Assembly: GCA_903853735.1 (NCBI GenBank)
Contig: CAINUH010000125.1
Location: forward strand, 1 to 9,964
Origin: an uncultured Desulfomonile sp.
Lineage (GTDB): Bacteria > Desulfobacterota > Desulfomonilia > Desulfomonilales > Desulfomonilaceae
DNA length: 9,964 bases
Reading direction: 5' to 3'
How positions within the stretch are numbered: the first letter of the stretch is position 1; each line of letters opens with the position of its first letter. Below the pieces are notes generated by a model. That model was not told the DNA's origin. It made no database searches and was given only the letters and a program-made list of their open reading frames with translations. Positions 1-5,830 of this stretch are shown one piece after another. Both the position numbers and the translations under genes were made by a program.

Positions 1-219
1 GAAACCATAACCATCTAACAACAAAAAACCAACTCATCTATACTTTTTTGAGGGAAGTCCTGGGAAGTCAACCATTTGTGTAAAAGGAATTTTCCCCATT
101 TTCACGTTTCCAAAACTCTGAGCGCCTTCCATCAAACACCAAAAGCCGAGCCATCCATCAATCATTGGGGAAAGTCATGAGATTGTTATTAAATCGTATA
201 ACTGGTTACGTCTAATATG

Positions 220-258
220 CAACAAATGAGTTAAACCGTGGAATTATGCTCATTGTTG
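220..258. promoter_or_regulatory. Inverted repeat, possible operator or leader hairpin
   Basis: The left arm CAACAAATGAG (220-230) pairs with the right arm CTCATTGTTG (249-258) over ten base pairs, with one bulged A and an 18-base loop. The right arm overlaps a TTGATA hexamer (256-261) that could serve as a -35 element. A TATACT hexamer follows at 284-289, but the 22-base gap is too long for a standard sigma-70 promoter. A role as a repressor site or RNA hairpin is inferred from position only. Confidence 0.35.
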
Positions 259-302
259 ATAGTTTTACATTCAGCTAAAACATTATACTCGCAATCTCCC
301 CC

Positions 303-322
303 GGACAAACCAATGCTTGTCC
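303..322 (+). other. Short hairpin in the leader
   Basis: GGACAA (303-308) and TTGTCC (317-322) form a six-base-pair stem with an eight-base loop, about 125 bases before the first gene of the cluster. No run of T follows, so it is not a typical intrinsic terminator. It could be a structural element of the 5' leader or a chance inverted repeat. Confidence 0.25.
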
Positions 323-447
323 TATGGTGTTGGAAATCCTTGTTTGTTCGGCAGGTTCATGCTAGTCTCCGTCCGAGTACGTGGCAGTTGTCAAGATTGC
401 TCAATGGTTAAGATGTTGTTGTCACTGGCCGATTCGCAGTAAGGGCG

Positions 448-1155
448 ATGAACTTTATTAAGCCTCTCCTCGAGGTTGCAGCGGCTCACCGTAAGAGAAC
501 TGGCCGCCCGTTTGTAACCCTCAGTTATGCCCAAAGTCTCGATGGGTGTATTTTTGCCCGGCCCGGTGTGGCCCTCGCTTTGAGCGGTCGCCAATCCCTT
601 AAGCTGACACACAAACTCAGAGCCGGACACGATGCCATTCTCGTGGGCATCGGAACCGTTCTGTCGGACAACCCCAGACTTAACGTCAGACTTGTTGACG
701 GTGACAATCCGAGACCGATTGTTGTGGACAGCAGTTTGAGGCTTCCCTTGGATTGCAACCTACTCGCCCAGGAATCACGATCCCTCTTGGTAGCCACAAC
801 AGAAAACCCGGACGGCAGGCGCTTAGATGCTCTCAAGGCGGCCGGGGCCGCAATATTAACTCTGCCGGCGAATTCCAAGGGACAGGTGAGTTTGAACGCG
901 ATGCTGGATCGGTTGGCGCAGCTCGGCATTAACAGCCTGATGGTTGAGGGAGGTGCTCGAATCATTACCAGCTTTATGCTCGAACGGCTGGCGAATTACA
1001 TTGTATTGACGGTTGCGCCGGTGCTTGTGGGAGGCTTAAGGGCTGTAAGCGATTTGGGGCAGTATGATCCTCAACACTTCCTGCGGATCAAGGATCGAGG
1101 GCACCGATGGCTGGGGGAAGATCTCATCCTCTGGGGTCATCTAACTTCAGAGTAA
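448..1155 (+). CDS. RibD C-terminal domain family pyrimidine reductase (stand-alone)
   Basis: This 235-residue protein matches the reductase (C-terminal, DHFR-like fold) half of RibD and its stand-alone relatives, the archaeal and fungal diaminopyrimidine reductases. Visible family motifs are S30-L31-D32-G33 near the N-terminus, the block at about 55-81 (HKLRAGHDAILVG, then GTVLSDNPRLNVR), and V166-E167-G168-G169-A170, which usually lies in the NADPH-binding part. The N-terminal zinc deaminase domain (HAE and Cys pairs) is absent, so it should only reduce the ribosyl side chain of an aminopyrimidine or carry out a similar reduction. ATG 448 is the first start after an in-frame stop at 409; the AAGGG just before it is badly spaced, so initiation may be weak. 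It is the first gene of the cluster, 43 bases before the dehydrogenase. The family is secure; the exact substrate is not, since riboflavin synthesis is only one possibility and no rib genes are nearby. Confidence 0.88.
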   Translation: MNFIKPLLEVAAAHRKRTGRPFVTLSYAQSLDGCIFARPGVALALSGRQSLKLTHKLRAGHDAILVGIGTVLSDNPRLNVRLVDGDNPRPIVVDSSLRLPLDCNLLAQESRSLLVATTENPDGRRLDALKAAGAAILTLPANSKGQVSLNAMLDRLAQLGINSLMVEGGARIITSFMLERLANYIVLTVAPVLVGGLRAVSDLGQYDPQHFLRIKDRGHRWLGEDLILWGHLTSE

Positions 1156-1198
1156 AGTCTCTTTTGTCTTATGTAATCAATGTTCTCTCAGGAAACGC

Positions 1199-2233
1199 AT
1201 GAAGAATTTGGCGGTCCAATTCACCGCACCTCATAAGGTCACGGTTCTGGAAGAGCCCCTACCCTCACTGTCTCACCACCAGGTCCTTGTGCAGACCATC
1301 GTTTCTGCCGTCAGTCCAGGCACCGAGCTACTTGTATACCGAGGAGAGTGGCCGGAACAATTAGCTGTTGACGAGACCATCCCGTCCTTGAAGAAAGGTT
1401 TTCATTATCCCCTGAAATACGGCTATGCGACGGTGGGACGGGTAATCTCCGTGGGGTCGGATGTGACGCCGGATTGGCTTGGAAGGACGGTATTTTCTTT
1501 TCACCCTCACGAAAGCCGTTTCATGGTAGATATTGAACAATTAGTCCCTGTTCCGGAAACACTTTCTCCGGAAGAAGCCAGTTTCTTGCCAAACATGGAG
1601 ACAGCGGTCAGCCTTGTTATGGACGGGCGGCCACTGATAGGGGAATACGTTGTGGTTTTCGGTCAGGGTGTTGTGGGTCTCCTCACAACGTCCCTGTTGC
1701 GACGCTTTCCATTGGCTTCCCTGATTGCGTTGGACAAATATCCATTACGTCGCGAAACGTCTTTGGACTGTGGAGCCCGCGTGGTTTTGGATCCCACCGA
1801 CCCTGGAACCGTTGACGCCATGAACAGCCTGCTCGAATCGGCTACTCTGAGTGGAGGTGCTGATCTCATATACGAAATCTCCGGAAATCCACAGGCACTG
1901 GACCAAGCAATTGCTTTCGCCGGATTCGGAGCGAGAATTGTGGTGGGTTCCTGGTATGGGTCTAAACGCGCGAATGTTGACCTGGGAGGTCGTTTCCACA
2001 GAAACAGAATTCATATCGTGAGCAGCCAGGTCAGCAGGCTTGCCCCCGACCTGACAGGGCTGTGGGACAAGTCCCGGCGTCTCGGTCTGGCAATGAGCCT
2101 GCTTGAGGACACCAGACCGGCACGTCTGGTCACTCACCGGATACCTATCCGTCAGGCTGCCGAGGCTTACCGGATTCTTGATCAACACCCGGACAGAGCC
2201 GTGCAAATTTTGTTAACATACGAGGACGACTAA
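1199..2233 (+). CDS. Medium-chain dehydrogenase/reductase (zinc-binding alcohol dehydrogenase superfamily), probably zinc-free
   Basis: This 344-residue oxidoreductase has the usual MDR layout: a GroES-like domain (about 1-130) and a Rossmann domain with G155-Q-G-V-V-G160. D179 sits at the end of the second strand, where an acidic residue usually favours NAD(H). The catalytic zinc ligands of classic alcohol dehydrogenases are not seen: the usual Cys region reads S36-A-V-S39-P-G-T-E43, and the usual GHE reads G75-Y76-A77. The structural four-cysteine zinc lobe is also absent. The general pattern recalls BchC-like and other zinc-independent MDR proteins. AGGA (1190-1193) lies five bases before ATG 1199. 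The stop overlaps the next start (TAATG), which supports translational coupling to the PTPS-like gene. It probably oxidises or reduces an intermediate of the cluster's product; the substrate is unknown. Confidence 0.85.
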   Translation: MKNLAVQFTAPHKVTVLEEPLPSLSHHQVLVQTIVSAVSPGTELLVYRGEWPEQLAVDETIPSLKKGFHYPLKYGYATVGRVISVGSDVTPDWLGRTVFSFHPHESRFMVDIEQLVPVPETLSPEEASFLPNMETAVSLVMDGRPLIGEYVVVFGQGVVGLLTTSLLRRFPLASLIALDKYPLRRETSLDCGARVVLDPTDPGTVDAMNSLLESATLSGGADLIYEISGNPQALDQAIAFAGFGARIVVGSWYGSKRANVDLGGRFHRNRIHIVSSQVSRLAPDLTGLWDKSRRLGLAMSLLEDTRPARLVTHRIPIRQAAEAYRILDQHPDRAVQILLTYEDD

Positions 2234-2637
2234 TGAAAACCAGCCTTAACCAATCTTGTTATACCGTAGCGGTACAACGTGACTTTGTCGCCCGTCACTT
2301 CCTGTTCGGGGGAGACTGGGGAGCAGAAAACCAGATTCATTCTCACCACTATCGTGTAGAACTCAGGCTAGAGGGCCGTGAACTGGATGGACACGGTTAT
2401 CTTGTGGATATTGTTGACATTGAGAGTGGGCTCGACGAACTTGTCTCGTACTATAGAGACGGGGCTTTGAACGAGCTACCAGAGTTCCAAGGCCTCAATC
2501 CCAGCATAGAGCACCTTGCCGGAATAATATGCCAGGCTCTTTCCAACCGTATTCAAGCAGTCAATATCAGTGCCGTCACCGTCAAAGTCTGGGAAAACGA
2601 CATAGCCTGGGCAGCCTTCCGCCAGGAAAGACCTTGA
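2233..2637 (+). CDS. 6-pyruvoyl-tetrahydropterin synthase / QueD-fold protein lacking the catalytic Cys and His
   Basis: At 134 residues this is a full-length single-domain member of the PTPS/6-carboxytetrahydropterin synthase superfamily. The zinc histidines are present: H22 (F-V-A-R-H), H36 and H38 (I-H-S-H-H-Y). E121 near the end (V-W-E-N) fits the conserved Glu that anchors the pterin ring, and N89-P-S-I-E93 fits the NPT/S-x-E segment. Two usual catalytic residues are missing: the Cys four residues before the first His of HxH is E32, and the Asp-His pair is D76-G77. It is therefore unlikely to be an ordinary QueD or PTPS and may bind or convert a different pterin-like substrate. ATG 2233 overlaps the previous stop, with GAGG (2222-2225) at good spacing. 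Its own stop overlaps the TTG start of the glycosyltransferase. Automated annotation would probably call it QueD; I leave the symbol blank because the chemistry does not match. Confidence 0.87.
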   Translation: MKTSLNQSCYTVAVQRDFVARHFLFGGDWGAENQIHSHHYRVELRLEGRELDGHGYLVDIVDIESGLDELVSYYRDGALNELPEFQGLNPSIEHLAGIICQALSNRIQAVNISAVTVKVWENDIAWAAFRQERP

Positions 2638-3716
2638 ACGTTGGGCTGATCATCTACGGGAGCCTTGAGACCGTTACCGGAGGTTTCCTTTACGACCGGA
2701 AGCTTGTCCATTACCTGCGTTCAATGGGAGACCAGGTCAGCGTCATTTCTCTCCCGTGGCGCAATTACGCCTGCCACATTGTTGACAACTTTTCATCGAA
2801 CCTGGCCCGGTCCAGCCTTACGGGCAATCTGGACATCTTGCTTCAGGACGAGCTGAACCATCCATCTCTCTTCATGTTTAATCGCCGGCTCAAGGCTCGA
2901 GCACACTTCCCCATTGTGTCCATCGTCCATCATCTTCGCTCCAGCGAGTTACGGCCCCAATGGCAAAATGATTTTTACGGTCTCGTGGAAAGAAGATACC
3001 TTTCAACCATAGACGGCTTCGTTTTTAACAGCAAGACCACTCGATTCTCGGTCGAGTCGTTGCTGGGATACGACAAGCCATCGGTTGTGGCATATCCCGG
3101 CCGTGATAACGTGAGCCCGGATATAACCGAGGCCCGGATAGAAGAGCGTTCAAAAGCCCAAGACCCGTTGAGAATCATGTTCGTAGGCAGCCTGATTCCT
3201 CGTAAGGAGCTTCATACGCTGGTTTCGGCGCTCAGTCGCCTTCCCCGCGAGACCTGGCGGCTCGATGTAGTGGGAAGTCCGGAGACTGATCCAGGCTATG
3301 CAAGCGGTATTAGAAGTCAAATTGAGAAGAACAGGCTCGAAAACAATGTGCAATTGCTCGGCACATTACATGGTTCCGACTTGGCCCGTAGGTATACGTC
3401 GAGTCACTTGCTGGCTGTGCCATCTTCTTACGAGGGATTTGGAATAGTTTATTTGGAGGCCATGGGGTTTGGTCTACCGGCTCTTGCCTCGACCGCCGGC
3501 GCCGCCCATGAAATAATTACCCACGGCCGCGACGGTTTCCTTGTACAACCGGGAGATATGGATGCCATTGCCGAACATGTTCATGAACTGACTACTGATA
3601 GGCAGAAACTTAGCCGGATGAGCCTGGCAGCGATTGAGCGCCACTGGTCCCATCCTACATGGACGCAGGGCTCTGAGAAAATTCGGAGCTTTTTGGAGGA
3701 AATGATCAACAGGTGA
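2634..3716 (+). CDS. GT4-family glycosyltransferase (GT-B fold)
   Basis: This is a retaining GT4-type glycosyltransferase of about 360 residues. The N-terminal Rossmann half begins NVGLIIYGSLETVTGG, with the T15-G16-G17 loop that usually contacts the donor. The C-terminal half has F-V-G-S-L-I-P-R-K-E (from about 183), then the E267-x7-E275 pair (EGFGIVYLE) that binds the nucleotide sugar, and G-R-D-G-F-L-V-Q-P-G-D. I place the start at TTG 2634, not at an ATG 105 bases upstream. AGGA (2624-2627) lies six bases before the TTG, the family's first strand begins immediately, and the upstream extension would only read the PTPS-like gene out of frame. The TTG overlaps the preceding TGA (TTGA). No signal peptide or membrane segment is evident, so a cytoplasmic enzyme is likely. 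In this setting a small heterocyclic acceptor is possible, but cell-envelope sugar transfer cannot be excluded. Confidence 0.88.
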   Translation: MNVGLIIYGSLETVTGGFLYDRKLVHYLRSMGDQVSVISLPWRNYACHIVDNFSSNLARSSLTGNLDILLQDELNHPSLFMFNRRLKARAHFPIVSIVHHLRSSELRPQWQNDFYGLVERRYLSTIDGFVFNSKTTRFSVESLLGYDKPSVVAYPGRDNVSPDITEARIEERSKAQDPLRIMFVGSLIPRKELHTLVSALSRLPRETWRLDVVGSPETDPGYASGIRSQIEKNRLENNVQLLGTLHGSDLARRYTSSHLLAVPSSYEGFGIVYLEAMGFGLPALASTAGAAHEIITHGRDGFLVQPGDMDAIAEHVHELTTDRQKLSRMSLAAIERHWSHPTWTQGSEKIRSFLEEMINR

Positions 3717-3717
3717 A

Positions 3718-4734
3718 ATGGTGACCTGGGGCAGATCCAAAGCCAAGGGGAAAAACATTCACTTCCAGGTAAAGTATAACATGAAGCATAACACGGATTA
3801 TCATTTCACTCGTTACCTTTCCGCCAAAAAGACTGTGGACGACCGCGCTCTCAACCGAAATGTCTGGAAACGACTGAAGCGCGAGTTATCTTCAATGCAT
3901 ACCGATAATACGCTCAGGATCTTGGAGATAGGTGCAGGAATCGGCACGATGCTCGAGAGGTCTCTGGGCTGGGGACTGTTCAACCGCTGCGAATACACTG
4001 CTCTGGATGCGATGGAAGAAAACTTAATTGAAGCCTCTTGCCGCATTCCCGAATGGGCCGCCAGTCATGGTTATTCGGTGGAAAAACAGGGGTCAGACCA
4101 ATTTTGCTTTCACAGGACAGGCCAGGATGTGTCCGTGAGGTTAGAGACGGGGGACATTTTCGGATTTGTTGATAGCGACCACGGTGGTTCCAGGTTTGAC
4201 CTTCTAATAGCCAACGCGTTCTTGGACCTGGTCGATGTCGGATCTGCTCTGCCGAAAATTCTGGGACTCCTGAAGCCCGGCGGACTTTTTTACTTCACCA
4301 TAAACTTCGACGGAGCCACTATTTTCCAGCCTGAGATTGATTCGGCACTGGATGCCCTCATAGAGCGTCTTTATCACCAGACCATGGACCGCCGCATGAC
4401 TGATGGCAAACCTTCCGGAGATAGCAGAACTGGTAGGCATTTTTTCGAGCATGTCGTCCGTTGGGGAGCCGAATTGCTCGATGCAGGCTCTTCCGACTGG
4501 GTAGTCTTCGCAGGCTCGGACGGATACCCGGCGGATGAGGCATTCTTTCTGCACTTCATAATCCATACCATAGGCTCTGCGCTTGATGGCCACCCTGAGC
4601 TGGATTCAAGACATCTCACAGAGTGGGTACAGGAACGCCACAGCCAGGTCGATGCGGGCGCCCTCGTATATATAGCCCATCAAATGGATTTTCTGGGGCG
4701 AGTTACTGGGAGACAGGGAAATGATAGCCAATAG
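3718..4734 (+). CDS. Class I SAM-dependent methyltransferase
   Basis: This Rossmann-fold methyltransferase is 338 residues long from ATG 3718. Motif I is E70-I-G-A-G-I-G-T77. D97 in Y-T-A-L-D is the expected ribose-binding acid, F-D-L-L-I-A-N-A-F is the motif IV region, and L-L-K-P-G-G-L-F-Y-F is the strand near motif VI. The start is uncertain: ATG 3718 follows the previous stop by one base, with AGGTGA too close. GTG 3721 has better spacing from the same AGGTGA (3711-3716), and ATG 3781 (residue 22) begins MKHNTDYHFTRYLSAKK, just before the apparently ordered region, with AGGT ten bases upstream. Residues 33-50 (YLSAKKTVDDRALNRNVW) are an unusually basic and polar block ahead of the SAM fold and may help bind the substrate. 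It is the last gene of the cluster and probably methylates the glycosylated or reduced product; the target atom is unknown. Confidence 0.85.
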   Translation: MVTWGRSKAKGKNIHFQVKYNMKHNTDYHFTRYLSAKKTVDDRALNRNVWKRLKRELSSMHTDNTLRILEIGAGIGTMLERSLGWGLFNRCEYTALDAMEENLIEASCRIPEWAASHGYSVEKQGSDQFCFHRTGQDVSVRLETGDIFGFVDSDHGGSRFDLLIANAFLDLVDVGSALPKILGLLKPGGLFYFTINFDGATIFQPEIDSALDALIERLYHQTMDRRMTDGKPSGDSRTGRHFFEHVVRWGAELLDAGSSDWVVFAGSDGYPADEAFFLHFIIHTIGSALDGHPELDSRHLTEWVQERHSQVDAGALVYIAHQMDFLGRVTGRQGNDSQ

Positions 4735-5064
4735 CTGACTTGCTCAAACGGACAAGAATTTTGGCAATCAATTTAGGCAAAGGCGAGGCGCTCTTGCACA
4801 GCTTCTTACACCAAGTGGACTCTTTTCTACCTGAGTAATCAATTCAATTCTGTCACAGATTGTTGTACAAAGAAAAAATAAACGCCTGGCCGCAGTAATT
4901 ATTTGTTCACTCTTCCACCAAGACTGAAAGAATTCATGGTGCAACTTTCTTCAAAGGCTAAACCGATTTCGATGGAGAATCCACTACTAATTTAAATCTC
5001 ATTGACTTTTAGGGCTGTGCTATGGTAAAAATATCAACATGTTCCATTAATCATTGGTGCGTTT
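4735..5064. other. Intergenic region after the cluster
   Basis: About 330 bases without a convincing reading frame. It is A+T-rich and separates the methyltransferase from the small lipoprotein gene. I do not see a clear intrinsic terminator (G+C-rich hairpin followed by T residues) for the upstream cluster. Near its right end is a plausible promoter for the lipoprotein gene. Confidence 0.6.
5002..5031 (+). promoter_or_regulatory. Possible sigma-70-type promoter for the lipoprotein gene
   Basis: TTGACT (5002-5007) matches five of six bases of the -35 consensus. An 18-base spacer leads to TAAAAA (5026-5031). Alternatively, TGCTATGGT (5018-5026) reads as an extended -10 element, with too short a distance to TTGACT. 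Either choice would start transcription a few tens of bases before the TTG start at 5065. Moderate evidence only. Confidence 0.4.
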
Positions 5065-5373
5065 TTGAGAACTAAGCTTTTCACTTCAGTTGTGCTGTCA
5101 ATTTTTCTGCTACTTGCCCTGGCGGGATGTGGCGGGAAACTTTCAAACGCAGGATTTGCACGGGTTACAGACGTTTCGCCGTCCGGTGCGATTCGCATGC
5201 AGTATGGAAATGGAGAACTGGCTTGGAAACGTGTCAACCCGGACAACGTTGGCAAGGACACTGTGACGGCCTTGAAGAATCGCAATAGGCCTGCCAAATT
5301 TGTCGAGACGAAAAACGGGAGCACCCTGACTTTCCTCGATGGCGAGACCATAGTGTACCAAGACCTGAATTGA
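5065..5373 (+). CDS. Small predicted lipoprotein of unknown function
   Basis: This 102-residue protein starts with a short basic N-region (M-R-T-K), a hydrophobic core (about residues 5-20) and a lipobox L19-A20-G21-C22. That predicts signal peptidase II cleavage, lipidation of C22 and anchoring in a membrane facing the periplasm. The mature part of about 80 residues has alternating short strands and basic residues and resembles no family I recognise. The start is TTG 5065. An ATG at 5039 is in another frame and stops at once, and no in-frame ATG or GTG lies nearby upstream. No strong Shine-Dalgarno sequence precedes the TTG, so translation may be modest. It appears monocistronic, with about 100 bases before the next gene. 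The lipoprotein call is well supported; function is not inferred. Confidence 0.75.
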   Translation: MRTKLFTSVVLSIFLLLALAGCGGKLSNAGFARVTDVSPSGAIRMQYGNGELAWKRVNPDNVGKDTVTALKNRNRPAKFVETKNGSTLTFLDGETIVYQDLN

Positions 5374-5477
5374 GCCCCTCTTGGTTCTTTCCCCTTCTGA
5401 AGAAACACCCTTGCATCATTTTGACGAGAAGTGCATCTTTATCAAGAGAAATAGAAATTTAGGAGGAACTTCCTGCT

Positions 5478-5699
5478 ATGCCGATTTATGAATACCAATG
5501 TTGTAGTTGCGAAAATAACTTTGAAAAGCTCGTTTTTGGAAGAGATGAAGTTGTCTGCCCCAGTTGTGGGGGCGCAGTGGAAAAGATGATGTCATGCTGT
5601 AATTTCAAGAGCGGTGCCGGGGACTTCAACCCCACATCCAGCAGTGGAAAGTCCGGCTGTAGCACGTGCTCATCATCTTCATGCGCGTCGTGCAATTAA
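5478..5699 (+). CDS. FmdB-type small zinc ribbon protein
   Basis: This 73-residue protein fits the FmdB / CxxC-CxxC-SSSS family. It begins MPIYEYQC with C8 and C10/C11 forming the first Cys knuckle, followed by V-C27-P-S-C30-G-G as the second. The E-K-L-V and V-E-K-M-M segments are typical of the family. A zinc ribbon is expected. The tail after about residue 50 is rich in Ser, Gly and Cys (GCSTCSSSSCASCN), which may bind further metal or be disordered. AGGAGG (5461-5466) lies 11 bases before ATG 5478. FmdB was named as a putative regulator near formamidase genes, but that role is not established for the wider family. It sits between the lipoprotein gene and a 23-codon ORF. Confidence 0.85.
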   Translation: MPIYEYQCCSCENNFEKLVFGRDEVVCPSCGGAVEKMMSCCNFKSGAGDFNPTSSSGKSGCSTCSSSSCASCN

Positions 5700-5738
5700 C
5701 GTTTTCCCCAATGAGTTCATTTGACAGGAGGTGTTACC

Positions 5739-5810
5739 ATGTCAGACGTTGATAGTCCTCATTCCCGATTACAATGGCACATTGATTGCCAGTTGGAAGT
5801 CATAAACTGA
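5739..5810 (+). CDS. Possible 23-residue small protein or truncated gene start
   Basis: ATG 5739 opens a 23-codon frame ending at TGA 5808. It is preceded at five bases by AGGAGGTG (5726-5733), close to the ideal Shine-Dalgarno sequence and better than that of most genes here. The peptide (MSDVDSPHSRLQWHIDCQLE, then VIN) has no signal peptide or membrane segment, and I recognise no family. It lies 39 bases after the zinc ribbon gene on the same strand and could be co-transcribed with it. It ends just before the convergent LivF-type gene. It may be a real small protein, a leader peptide without a downstream gene, or the 5' remnant of a gene lost at this junction. The strong ribosome site is the main support. 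Confidence 0.4.
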   Translation: MSDVDSPHSRLQWHIDCQLEVIN

Positions 5811-5830
5811 TATTTCAGGACCTGCCCCCA

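Larger units (their letters stand above)
1..447. other. A+T-rich intergenic leader upstream of the pterin-like cluster
   Basis: No convincing coding region is visible on either strand; the short antisense frame near the right end overlaps the RibD-type gene and looks like a shadow of it. The stretch is A+T-rich, unlike the genes that follow. It holds a closely spaced direct repeat (GGGAAGTC at 52-59 and 62-69), an inverted repeat at 220-258 and a short hairpin at 303-322. It therefore probably carries the promoter and control region of the five-gene cluster. I see no match to a riboswitch that I can recall. Confidence 0.6.

Noticed and set aside
290..447. Riboswitch (FMN, preQ1 or other) ahead of the cluster
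   Set aside because: Only a short hairpin is visible and I could not match the conserved core of any known class.
525..965. 146-codon minus-strand frame
   Set aside because: It is antisense to the RibD-type gene; no motif or ribosome site supports it.
2529..2633. Upstream ATG for the glycosyltransferase
   Set aside because: It adds residues from an out-of-frame reading of the PTPS-like gene; the TTG at 2634 has a proper ribosome site and begins at the first strand of the fold.
2233..2637. Naming the PTPS-like gene queD
   Set aside because: The catalytic Cys and His are replaced, and no queC, queE or queF genes are nearby.
5700..5830. Bidirectional intrinsic terminator at the convergent junction
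   Set aside because: The only stems are short, and no G+C-rich hairpin with a T run is seen in either direction.
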